The position numbers and the translations under genes were made by a program. Shown piece by piece: positions 7,063 through 14,921 of a stretch of 64,000 bases of DNA; position 1 is the stretch's first letter; each line of letters begins with the position of its first letter. Under the pieces are notes generated by a model. The model was not told where the DNA came from and made no database searches. It worked only from the letters and a program-made list of their open reading frames with translations. The stretch comes from Bog-756 sp963725275. GTDB lineage: Bacteria; Actinomycetota; Acidimicrobiia; Acidimicrobiales; RAAP-2. Location: NCBI GenBank assembly GCA_963725275.1, contig CAVRXS010000007.1:62001-126000 (forward strand), in the 5' to 3' direction.

Positions 7063-9259
7063 GCACGAGGCACAGCGTGAGTCGGCCCGACGGTGGCTCG
7101 CCGCGCACTGCCCAACAGACGTTCCCCGAGCGCTGTTGGACGCCGAGGTCGAGGAGCCACAGGCGGTATGGAAGGGCCTTGCAGACCAGGGCTGGCTCGG
7201 GATCCACCTGCCGGAGGACTACGGCGGTCAGGGATTCGGCCTGTTCGAGCTCGCGGTCCTCCTCGAGGAGACCGGGTGGTCCATGCTGCCCGGTCCACTG
7301 CTGCCCACCGCGGTCGTCTCCGCCCTGATCGCCGAGGCGCTGGTCCCCTCGGAGGCCGCCCACCTGTTGCCCGGACTCGCCGACGGCAGCACGGTCGGTG
7401 CGGTCTGGCTCGGCCCCGCTGCCCTCGACATCGTCGAGCGCGGGCCGGGCGGCGACCTGACGCTCTCGGGGACGCTCCGTCCCGTCCTCGGGGCCGGTCT
7501 GGCCGACCTCTGCCTGGCCCCGGCCCACGACGCCGACGGGACCACGGTCTGGTGCCTCCTCGAGCTGGGCGGCGACGACCCGGCCGTACGGGTCGAGCCC
7601 CTGGCGAGCCTGGATCCCACCCGACGGGTGGCGGCGGTCGAGGTCAGCGGGTACGCGGTCCCGACTGGGCGCCACCTGCCTTCGCTGCAGACCGGGCGGG
7701 TCCGCCAGGTGGCGGTCGCGCTGCTGTCGGCCGAGCACGTCGGGGGGGCCCGTTGGTGTCTCGAGACGGCCACCGAGTACGCCAAGGTCCGGGTCCAGTT
7801 CGGCCGGCCGATCGGGCAATTCCAGGCGGTCAAGCACCGCCTCGCCGACATGGCGGTCCGGGTCGAGCAGATGACGGCGGTGGCATGGGACGCTGCGATG
7901 GCCGTGGGCGAGGGGGCCGATGAGGGAGCGGAGCTGGCGGCTGCGACCGCAGGGGCGCTGTGCCTCGACGGGTACGTCGAGTGTGCAAAGGGATGCCTGC
8001 AACTGCTGGGCGGCATCGGGTTCACCTGGGAGCACGATCTCCACCTGCACCTCAAGCGGGCCCTCGCCGACCGGCAGCTCCTGGGCGGGTCCGACTCGTT
8101 CGTTCGGGACGTGGCTGCCGAGGCCGCACGCGGAGTGCGGCGCACGCTCGCCGCGGACCTCCCCGACGAGGCCGATCGGTGGCGCACCGAACTGGCGCCT
8201 GTGATCGAGGCGGTCGCGGCAGCCGAGAGCGGCGATCGTCGGAGACTCCTCGTCGATGCCGGATTGATCACGCCCCACTGGCCCAGTCCCTGGGGGCGCG
8301 ACGCGGGGGCGGTCGAGCAGGTGGTCATCGACGAGCTGATGGGGGCGGCCGACATCAGTCGTCCCCACATCGGCATCGGCGCGTGGGCCCTCCCGCCGAT
8401 CATCGCCCGCGGCAGCGAGGACCAGTGTGAACGCTGGGTGCGCCCGACGCTGCTGGGCGAGTTGGCATGGTGCCAGCTCTTCTCCGAGCCCGGGGCCGGT
8501 TCGGACCTGGCCAGCCTGACCACCCGGGCTGTACGCAGCGAGGGCGGTTGGACGCTCGACGGGCAGAAGGTGTGGACGTCGATGGCCACCATGGCCGACT
8601 GGGGCATCTGCCTGGCCCGGACCGACCCCTCGGTTCCCAAGCACGAGGGGATCACCTATTTCATCGTCGACATGCACGCGCCGGGACTGGACATCCGGCC
8701 CCTCCGTGAGCTCACCGGGGCGGCGATGTTCAACGAGGTCTTCATCGACTCTGTCTTCGTGCCCGACGACTGCGTCATCGGCGACGTCGGCGGCGGCTGG
8801 GGACTGGCGCGGCTGACCCTGGCCAACGAGCGGGTGTCGATGTCCTCGGGGTCGACCTTCGGCATCGGCGTCGAGTCACTGGTCCGTCTCGCGGCCAAGG
8901 CGGAGCCCCCACCGGACATCGAGACCGTCCACCTGCTCGGTGCGTTGCTTGCCGAGGCGCAGTCGCTCGGGCTCATGACCCACCGCTCGACCCTGCGCTC
9001 GCTCGCCGGCGCCGACCCCGGACCTGGGGCGAGCCTTCGCAAGCTGCTCGGCGCCGAGCACGAGCAACGGGTCCAGGAGCTCGGGTTGTCCATGCTCGGA
9101 CCCGAGGGAGCGACCACGGACGGACGCTCCGCCCGCTGGGTCCAGGGGTTCCTGGCGACCCGGTGCCTCACCGTCGCAGGGGGCACCAGCGAGGTGCAGC
9201 GCAACATGATCGGTGAGCGGATCCTCGGACTGCCCAGGGACCCCGAACCCAAAGGCTGA
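7040..9259 (+). CDS. Two-domain acyl-CoA dehydrogenase fusion
   Basis: 739 aa protein carrying two acyl-CoA dehydrogenase modules in tandem. The N-terminal module (about residues 1-350) holds VQFGRPIGQFQAVKHRLADM and GGIGFTWEHDLHLHLKRA. The C-terminal module (about 375-739) holds LFSEPGAGSDLASL, GQKVWTS and GGTSEVQRNMIGERILGLPR. Single-domain enzymes are about 380 aa, so this is a true fusion and not read-through. Mycobacterial FadE34-type enzymes share this architecture and act on steroid side-chain CoA esters as one-chain equivalents of alpha2-beta2 dehydrogenases. A similar role is inferred. The GTG at 7040 is preceded by a strong GGAGGAGGA site and overlaps the ferredoxin end, so the two are probably translated together. 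Confidence 0.93.
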   Translation: MPIALSDEHEAQRESARRWLAAHCPTDVPRALLDAEVEEPQAVWKGLADQGWLGIHLPEDYGGQGFGLFELAVLLEETGWSMLPGPLLPTAVVSALIAEALVPSEAAHLLPGLADGSTVGAVWLGPAALDIVERGPGGDLTLSGTLRPVLGAGLADLCLAPAHDADGTTVWCLLELGGDDPAVRVEPLASLDPTRRVAAVEVSGYAVPTGRHLPSLQTGRVRQVAVALLSAEHVGGARWCLETATEYAKVRVQFGRPIGQFQAVKHRLADMAVRVEQMTAVAWDAAMAVGEGADEGAELAAATAGALCLDGYVECAKGCLQLLGGIGFTWEHDLHLHLKRALADRQLLGGSDSFVRDVAAEAARGVRRTLAADLPDEADRWRTELAPVIEAVAAAESGDRRRLLVDAGLITPHWPSPWGRDAGAVEQVVIDELMGAADISRPHIGIGAWALPPIIARGSEDQCERWVRPTLLGELAWCQLFSEPGAGSDLASLTTRAVRSEGGWTLDGQKVWTSMATMADWGICLARTDPSVPKHEGITYFIVDMHAPGLDIRPLRELTGAAMFNEVFIDSVFVPDDCVIGDVGGGWGLARLTLANERVSMSSGSTFGIGVESLVRLAAKAEPPPDIETVHLLGALLAEAQSLGLMTHRSTLRSLAGADPGPGASLRKLLGAEHEQRVQELGLSMLGPEGATTDGRSARWVQGFLATRCLTVAGGTSEVQRNMIGERILGLPRDPEPKG

Positions 9260-9317
9260 GCCTGCCGGTTGGGCGGACTGTCGATGCGGCACAGGGTCTG
9301 GCCGACCGTACATTCGC

Positions 9318-9346
9318 TTGCCGGTATATGCCAATAGGCGTATCCT
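9318..9346 (+). promoter_or_regulatory. ArsR promoter with overlapping inverted-repeat operator
   Basis: TTGCCG (9318-9323) and TATCCT (9341-9346) are separated by 17 bases and resemble -35 and -10 elements. The -10 ends six bases before the ATG at 9353. Within the spacer lies an inverted repeat, ATATGCC-AATA-GGCGTAT (9326-9343), with one mismatch in seven-base arms. ArsR-family repressors usually bind such dyads over their own promoter, so autoregulation is the simple reading. Confidence 0.55.
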
Positions 9347-9352
9347 CAGCCT

Positions 9353-9664
9353 ATGACGATGACGGTCTGGCCGGTCCTGGCCGAGCCGAAGCGCCGGGCG
9401 GTGCTCGACCTGCTCCGGCAGCGCCCCCACGATGTCGGAGAGCTCGTCGAGGCGCTCGGGGTGAGCCAGCCCACGGCCTCGAAGCATCTCCGCGTGCTGC
9501 GCGAGGTAGGGCTGGTACGGGTGACCGGCGCCGCCCAACGCCGCGTGTACTCGATCGATCCCGGGCCGCTCGCGGCGCTGGACGAGTGGTTGGCGCCCTA
9601 CCGGGCGCTGTGGAACGACCGGTTGGACGCCCTCGGGCGGTACCTCGATGAGGAGGAGCCATGA
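9353..9664 (+). CDS. ArsR-family winged-helix repressor
   Basis: 103 aa DNA-binding protein. The helix-turn-helix is clear at about residues 34-58, with SQPTASKHLRVLREVGLV as the recognition region, followed by the beta wing (VTGAAQRRVYSID). There are no cysteine pairs of the metal-sensing type, so this belongs with the non-metal ArsR group that is found fused or adjacent to SRPBCC proteins. Its stop overlaps the start of the SRPBCC gene (ATGA), giving a coupled two-gene operon. A dyad over the promoter suggests it represses itself and its partner. The inducing signal is unknown. Confidence 0.93.
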   Translation: MTMTVWPVLAEPKRRAVLDLLRQRPHDVGELVEALGVSQPTASKHLRVLREVGLVRVTGAAQRRVYSIDPGPLAALDEWLAPYRALWNDRLDALGRYLDEEEP

Positions 9665-10197
9665 CCGACCCCGGCACGTACATCGAGCTCGACGGTCGCC
9701 CGGCGGTGCGCTTCGTCCGTACGTACCCGCATCCGATCGAACGGGTCTGGGCGGCGGTCACGACCTCCGAGGGGCTGGCTCGCTGGTTCCCGGCCGCGGT
9801 CCAGATCGACCTGCAACCCGGTGGCGTCGTCACCTACGGGGGCGATCCCTACACCGAGAGCCGGCCGGGCCGGGTTCTCGTGTGCGACCCGCCGCACCAC
9901 CTGGCCGTCACCTGGGGGGACGAGGAGCTGCGCTTCGAGCTCGAGCCCCTCGACGACGGGGGATGCCGGTTGACCCTGTTCGATCTCCTCGGTGCTCGTG
10001 ATGCTGCCGCGCGCAACGCCGCCGGATGGGAGGTCTGTCTCGGCGAACTCGACAAGTACCTCACCGGTGAGGCCACCGACGGTCCGCACAGCCCCACAGC
10101 CAAGGCATGGCAGCCCTGTTACGACGCGTACGTCGCCGCCCGGGCTGCCTTCTGGCGCGTACGTTCCGACCGGACCCCGCAGTCCGACATGAGGTGA
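9661..10197 (+). CDS. SRPBCC/AHSA1-domain protein
   Basis: 178 aa protein of the START-like SRPBCC superfamily (activator of Hsp90 ATPase homology 1 type). The typical opening VRFVRTYPHPIERVWAAVTTSEGLARWFP and the later CDPPHHLAVTW and LEPLDDGGCRLTLFD segments form the helix-grip fold around a hydrophobic pocket. The start ATG overlaps the stop of the ArsR gene. Such pairs are widespread in actinobacteria. The SRPBCC partner is presumed to bind a small hydrophobic ligand, but no reaction is known for this subgroup. Confidence 0.9.
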   Translation: MTDPGTYIELDGRPAVRFVRTYPHPIERVWAAVTTSEGLARWFPAAVQIDLQPGGVVTYGGDPYTESRPGRVLVCDPPHHLAVTWGDEELRFELEPLDDGGCRLTLFDLLGARDAAARNAAGWEVCLGELDKYLTGEATDGPHSPTAKAWQPCYDAYVAARAAFWRVRSDRTPQSDMR

Positions 10198-10286
10198 CGT
10201 CAGGGAACCGGGCCTGATCAGCGGCACAGGGCGGCTGCCACCGGTTTTGCAGCATCCGGGCGGGGGGACATGCCAGAGTTGGGGCC

Positions 10287-12446
10287 ATGTTCGGAGGGAG
10301 GACGGCGGCGGCGGTGGCCCTGACGGTGGCCATGGGCTCGCTCGCCCTGTCGGCACCGTCCCCCGTGGCAGCAGCGCCCGCTCTCGCGTCCGCCACACCA
10401 CAGACAACAACTCAGAGTGGGCCGGCGAGCAAGTACGACTGCGCCTTGAGCATCCGACCCGCTGATGCCGCATTCAGCGGAGTCGATGGCAGCGCGTCGG
10501 AGATCGGCTGGGAGGGTAACCACCAAGGCGTCGTGACCTGCCTCGGCGGGGTGTTCTACGTCCAGGACGTCCTCTACGAGAACGAAGGCATCGGTTTCGG
10601 GAAGAACTACGGCTTCGGCATCTACGACGGTGCCCCGACTACCTGGACCGACGCCGATGGCTACCTCCCCGCACAGATCACGTCGTTCAGCAGCGACGGC
10701 GCCAAGGTCTCGATCACAGAGTTCGCCGACCGGGTGGTTCTCGGCGGGAACGCCTTCGTCCTCGTGTACAGCCGGGTCGCCGTGATGAACCCGACGGACC
10801 ACGTCATCGATGCCGACCCCGAAGCCTCGCCTGGATTGGTGCCGCTCGATGCGGCGGCCGACGCCGTAGCTCCTCACGCCACGGTCGATCACGACTACGT
10901 GATCGCTGCCGACCGTTTCGGGGGCACCTACCCGTGGCCGAGCGCAGCCGCGCTGACTGGTGCCGGGACCTTCGACGAGCACTTCGCGCACATGGCGAGC
11001 TTCTGGAACGGCCAGCTGGGCGGGATCACCGGGATCAACGTCCCCGATCGATCCATCGATGACGCCTACCGCAGCGGGTTCATCTACACCCAGATCTCCC
11101 GTAGTGGCAACCAGCTGTTCGACGGGGTCGACGGCTACGAGGCCGAGTACAACCACGACGTCATCGGTATCCTGTCCAACCTCTTCACCCAGGGCTACGT
11201 CACCGACGCCCAGGCACTGCTCCTCGAAGCACGCAACGCGATGGAAGCGCCGGGCCAGGGCTTCTACGACGACGGTGTCTGGACGTACTCGCTGCCATGG
11301 GCCATCTACCTGATGAAGACCGGAGACCTGGCCTTCGTGAAGGAGAATTTCGATTCGGAGGGACCCTTCGGTGCCATCCAGCCGAGCATCGAGGACACCG
11401 CCCACGCGATCGCCGCCGGCAGGACCAGCCCCACGGGGATCATGAAGGCCACCGACGACATCGACACCCAGGGCGACTGGACGACCGACGACTACTCGGC
11501 ACTCATCGGCCTCGCCGCCTACCGCTACCTCGCCCAGCGAGTGGGGAACACCGGCGAGACCGCCTGGGCGACCCAGCAGTACAACAGCCTGCTGTCGGCC
11601 ACCGACAAGGCGCTGAGCACGACCATCGCCCGTTACCACCTCGACTACGTCCCCTGCTCGATCAGCCAACCCGACCGCGACAACCGGTGCAAGGATCCCG
11701 AGGACGCCAACTGGATGTCCCCCCTCGGCGCTTGGGCCTGGAACGCATCGCTCTTCGGCGCGACGGTCACGGGTCCGGGCGTGACCATGATCGATGCCAC
11801 GTACGACTTCGGCTTCGCCCGCCTCAAGGGCAAGCTCTCACCCGACACCTTCGGTGGGTTTCCCGGCGACTACTACTCGACCGGCTACAACGCCGGCTAC
11901 GGGACGGCCGGCCTGGCCAGCACCCACCACCGGGACCAGGGGATCCTGAGCTACGAGTTCATGATCGCCAACAGTCAGAGTGGCCCGTACTCGTGGTGGG
12001 AGAGCTCGGGGCCTCCGTCGACCCACACGCCGTGGCAGGGGCGGCACCCGACCAGCGGACAGGGCGCCTCTCCACACTCGTGGGGAATGTCCCAGGCCAA
12101 CGGTGTGCTGCTCGCCTCGCTGGTGGCCCAGCGCACGGACGGCGACCTCGTCGTCGGCCGAGGGGTCCCCGCGCGATGGCTCAGCCGTACCTCGCCGATC
12201 TCGGTCACCAATTTCCCGACGACCGACGGCCGGCGGCTCAGCCTCGAGATCTCGTCGGGCGACCTGTCGGAGACGCTCACGCTGCGCGGTCAGCCACGGT
12301 CCGGTCGGGTGCTCTTCGAACTGCCGGCGTTCGTCGACAACATCGCGAGCACCTCGACCGGGCGGATCGACCAGGGAACCGGGACCGTCACCGTGTCACC
12401 ACAGACGAAGAGCGTCACCGTCCGACTCAGCGCGGCCCGGTCATGA
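10287..12446 (+). CDS. Secreted protein, probable helical-toroid glycosidase
   Basis: 719 aa exported protein. A signal peptide covers about residues 1-30 (hydrophobic AAAVALTVAMGSLALSA, then an Ala-rich cleavage region), followed by a Thr/Ser/Gln-rich linker. The central part (about 230-560) is built from regularly spaced helices rich in Trp, Tyr, Asp and Glu, with segments such as YNHDVIGILSNLF, WTYSLPWAIYLMKTGDLAFV and DYSALIGLAAYRYLA. This is what six-hairpin (alpha/alpha toroid) glycosidases look like. The last 100 residues are beta-rich and may be an accessory domain. I cannot assign a GH family or substrate. The start ATG lacks a strong ribosome site. It stands alone, convergent with the hydrolase at 12589. 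Confidence 0.7.
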   Translation: MFGGRTAAAVALTVAMGSLALSAPSPVAAAPALASATPQTTTQSGPASKYDCALSIRPADAAFSGVDGSASEIGWEGNHQGVVTCLGGVFYVQDVLYENEGIGFGKNYGFGIYDGAPTTWTDADGYLPAQITSFSSDGAKVSITEFADRVVLGGNAFVLVYSRVAVMNPTDHVIDADPEASPGLVPLDAAADAVAPHATVDHDYVIAADRFGGTYPWPSAAALTGAGTFDEHFAHMASFWNGQLGGITGINVPDRSIDDAYRSGFIYTQISRSGNQLFDGVDGYEAEYNHDVIGILSNLFTQGYVTDAQALLLEARNAMEAPGQGFYDDGVWTYSLPWAIYLMKTGDLAFVKENFDSEGPFGAIQPSIEDTAHAIAAGRTSPTGIMKATDDIDTQGDWTTDDYSALIGLAAYRYLAQRVGNTGETAWATQQYNSLLSATDKALSTTIARYHLDYVPCSISQPDRDNRCKDPEDANWMSPLGAWAWNASLFGATVTGPGVTMIDATYDFGFARLKGKLSPDTFGGFPGDYYSTGYNAGYGTAGLASTHHRDQGILSYEFMIANSQSGPYSWWESSGPPSTHTPWQGRHPTSGQGASPHSWGMSQANGVLLASLVAQRTDGDLVVGRGVPARWLSRTSPISVTNFPTTDGRRLSLEISSGDLSETLTLRGQPRSGRVLFELPAFVDNIASTSTGRIDQGTGTVTVSPQTKSVTVRLSAARS

Positions 12447-12561
12447 GCCGAACCTGCCGGACCGTCAGACCCCGGGGTCGATCGCAAGAGGTTCGTGGCC
12501 CACTGCGGTACGAGCGACGCAGCACGCTGCTGCGCTGGGGCTTGCCCGGACTCCTCACGGC

Positions 12562-12581
12562 CTCGTCCGAGCAGGGACGAG
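12562..12581. terminator. Hairpin between convergent genes, possible terminator
   Basis: CTCGTCC and GGACGAG form a perfect seven-base stem with a six-base loop between the stop codons of two convergent genes. There is no T-run on either side, so factor-independent termination is uncertain. Confidence 0.3.
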
Positions 12582-12588
12582 TCCGCCC

Positions 12589-13428
12589 TCAGGACTGGAT
12601 GAAGGCAAGCAGATCGGCGTTGATCGTGGCGGCTTCGGTGGTCGGCATGCCGTGCGGGAACCCGGCGTACGTCTTGAGCGTCCCGTTCTGTACCAGCTTC
12701 GCGGACAGCGGGCCGGAGTCGGCATAGGGGACGATCTGGTCATCATCCCCGTGCATCACCAGCACGGGCACGCTGATCTTCTTGAGGTCCTCGGTGAAGT
12801 CGGTCTGGGAGAAGGCAACGATGCCGTCGTAGTGTGCCTTGGCTCCGCCCATCATCCCCTGCCGCCACCAGTTCTCGATGATCGCCTCCGAGGGTTCGAC
12901 GCCGGGCCGGTTGAAGCCGTAGAAGGGTCCCGACGGCAGGGCCCGGTAGAACACGGACCGGTTTGCAGCCAGCTGTGCCTGGAGATCGTCGAACACGCTC
13001 TTCGGCAGGCCGCCGGGGTTGGCGTCGGTCTGCACCATGAGGGGTGGGACCGAACTGATGAGCACCGCTTTGGCGACGCGGGTCTCGCCGTGCCGGGCGA
13101 TGTAGTGAGCGACCTCGCCGCCTCCGGTCGAGTGGCCGACGTGGACGGCGTCGTGGAGATCGAGATGTGCGGTCAGCGTTGCGAGGTCGTCGGCATAGTG
13201 GTCCATGTCGTGACCGTCGCCGGTCTGGGACGACCGGCCGTGCCCACGCCGGTCGTGAGCGACGACCCGGTAGCCGTGGTTGAGGAAGAACAGCATCTGG
13301 GTGTCCCAGTCGTCGGCCGAGAGCGGCCAGCCGTGGCTGAACACGATCGGTTGGCCGGACCCCCAGTCCTTGAAGAAGATCTCCGTGCCGTCGGTCGTGG
13401 TGATCGTGCCCGTGCGACGTCCTCCCAT
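12589..13428 (-). CDS. Alpha/beta hydrolase, cofactor-free haloperoxidase type
   Basis: 279 aa serine hydrolase of the non-haem chloroperoxidase group. The nucleophile elbow is G-H-S-T-G-G-G, the acid is in MHGDDDQIVPY and the histidine in GFPHGMPT. The opening TTTDGTEIFFKDWGSGQPIVFSHGWPL and the GHGRSSQ motif are family hallmarks. Members hydrolyse esters or lactones and can form peracids. Physiological substrates are rarely known. I chose the ATG at 13428, which has GAGGGA six bases upstream, over the one at 13449. It is divergent from the SDR at 13714. Confidence 0.9.
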   Translation of the reverse strand: MGGRRTGTITTTDGTEIFFKDWGSGQPIVFSHGWPLSADDWDTQMLFFLNHGYRVVAHDRRGHGRSSQTGDGHDMDHYADDLATLTAHLDLHDAVHVGHSTGGGEVAHYIARHGETRVAKAVLISSVPPLMVQTDANPGGLPKSVFDDLQAQLAANRSVFYRALPSGPFYGFNRPGVEPSEAIIENWWRQGMMGGAKAHYDGIVAFSQTDFTEDLKKISVPVLVMHGDDDQIVPYADSGPLSAKLVQNGTLKTYAGFPHGMPTTEAATINADLLAFIQS

Positions 13429-13592
13429 CTGGAATCCCTCGCGAGCCAAGATTGCCAGGTCTCGGACGCCGATGCGAGGGGCACGCCGGGTGGCGCTTCT
13501 ACCGCGATGGGAGTCGTCGCTGCGATGGGGTGGCCGCCGCCGGTATTCCCTCCGACCGGGCGTGACGAGGCATCGCTGGAAGCCGCGGGGCC

Positions 13593-13598
13593 TACAAT
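13593..13598 (+). promoter_or_regulatory. Candidate -10 upstream of the SDR
   Basis: TACAAT stands six bases before an ATG at 13605 that opens a 28-codon frame (MPTLGDVVVDTG...) ending at 13691, just before the SDR start. The arrangement would give a leaderless message with a short leader ORF. No clear -35 is seen. Confidence 0.3.
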
Positions 13599-13713
13599 CC
13601 CGGGATGCCTACGCTCGGTGATGTCGTCGTCGACACGGGCACCCGGCGCGCCCGGTACGCCGGGACCGGCACCGGGGCTGTTCCATCGTGAGCTGCCCGG
13701 CACCGGGGGCGCG

Positions 13714-14484
13714 GTGAGCGCACCGGAGGACACCGGGAACCGATTCGATCTCGCCGGCAAGGTGGCGTTGATCACCGGGGGCAGCCGAGGTCTCGGGAGG
13801 GAAATGGCCCTCGGCTTCGCCGAGGCGGGTGCCGACGTGATCGTCGCGAGCCGCAAGATCGACGCCTGCACGGAGGTCGCCGCCGCGGTCGAGGCCATGG
13901 GCCGGCGCTCGCTGGCCATATCCGTCAACGTGACCCGGTGGGACGAGCTCGACGGCCTGGTCGACGCGGCCTACGAGCAGTTCGGGACGGTCGACGTGCT
14001 GGTCAACAATGCCGGGATGTCGCTGCTCTACGGCGAGTTGGGCGAGGTAACCGAGGCAATGTGGGACAAGGTGGTCGGGCTCAACCTGAAGGGCCCGTTC
14101 CGCCTCACCGCACTGGTCGGTCCCCGGATGGTGGCGACCGGCGGCGGGTCGATCATCAACATCTCGAGCACCGGGTCGATCCGGCCGATGCCGTTCATGC
14201 TCCCCTACGACGCCGCCAAGGCCGGGCTCAACGCACTCACCGTCGGCTTCGCCCACGCGTACGGCCCCACGGTGCGGGTCAACTGCATCATGGCCGGACC
14301 GTTCTACACCGACGTGAGCAAGGAGTGGGACCAGCCGTCGCTCGAGGCCGAGCTCGCGCGCAGGCACGCCCTCGGACGGGCCGGCCAGCCGCACGAGATC
14401 GTGGGCAGCGCGCTCTACTTTGCCTCTGCCGCGTCGAGCTTCACGACGGGAGCGGTGCTCCGGGTCGACGGCGGCATCCCCTGA
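13714..14484 (+). CDS. Short-chain dehydrogenase/reductase
   Basis: 256 aa classical SDR. The NAD(P) motif T-G-G-S-R-G-L-G, the N-N-A-G motif and the active-site set (Ser in INISSTGS, then Y-D-A-A-K) are all present, and it ends in the usual VDGGIP. The family oxidises or reduces alcohols and ketones, and sequence alone does not give the substrate. The start is uncertain. GTG at 13714 leaves a typical short lead-in before GKVALITGG. An in-frame ATG at 13621 would add 31 Pro/Gly-rich residues. The gene is monocistronic and divergent from the alpha/beta hydrolase. Confidence 0.9.
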   Translation: MSAPEDTGNRFDLAGKVALITGGSRGLGREMALGFAEAGADVIVASRKIDACTEVAAAVEAMGRRSLAISVNVTRWDELDGLVDAAYEQFGTVDVLVNNAGMSLLYGELGEVTEAMWDKVVGLNLKGPFRLTALVGPRMVATGGGSIINISSTGSIRPMPFMLPYDAAKAGLNALTVGFAHAYGPTVRVNCIMAGPFYTDVSKEWDQPSLEAELARRHALGRAGQPHEIVGSALYFASAASSFTTGAVLRVDGGIP

Positions 14485-14500
14485 TCCGCCGCCTGACGGC

Positions 14501-14899
14501 TCAGCGTCCGGTCGCCCGGTCCTCCGCTGAAAGGAAGTCGGGATCCTGCTGGATCTCGACGGTGTTGCCGGCCGGGTCGACGAACCAGATCTGGATGGTC
14601 GACCCCTGGGCCCCGCGTACGATCGGGATGCCCTGCTCCTCGAGCTCGGCGATCGCAGCCGTGAGATCGGTGACGGCAAAGCAGACGTGGGGTCCGGCGG
14701 GCCGGATCCGGTCGCTCCCCGGGTCGGCGTCCACCAGGTGTAGCTGGGCATTGCCCGTGCCGAACCAGTGACCGTCGATTCCCGGGATGACCGGACGCAC
14801 ATCGTCGGGCAGCTCGAGCAGGTGCCGGTAGAACTCGACGGTCGCAGGCAGATGACCCTCGACGTTGAAACTGTGGTGGAGGGTTCTGGTGACCTTCAC
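14501..14899 (-). CDS. VOC-family (glyoxalase/dioxygenase fold) protein
   Basis: 132 aa single-unit VOC protein with paired beta-alpha-beta-beta-beta modules. It opens with HHSFNVEGHLPATVEFYRHLL and closes with the typical IWFVDPAGNTVEIQQ. Candidate metal ligands are His9 and the late Glu in NTVEIQ, with another His in AQLHLV. Members include lyases, epimerases and thiol transferases, and the reaction here is unknown. It is the last gene of a minus-strand operon with a sulfatase, ligase and Gfo/Idh/MocA enzyme. The GTG start lies 22 bases after the upstream stop. Confidence 0.85.
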   Translation of the reverse strand: MKVTRTLHHSFNVEGHLPATVEFYRHLLELPDDVRPVIPGIDGHWFGTGNAQLHLVDADPGSDRIRPAGPHVCFAVTDLTAAIAELEEQGIPIVRGAQGSTIQIWFVDPAGNTVEIQQDPDFLSAEDRATGR

Positions 14900-14921
14900 C
14901 GCAGGCGCCCCGCTGTACCGC

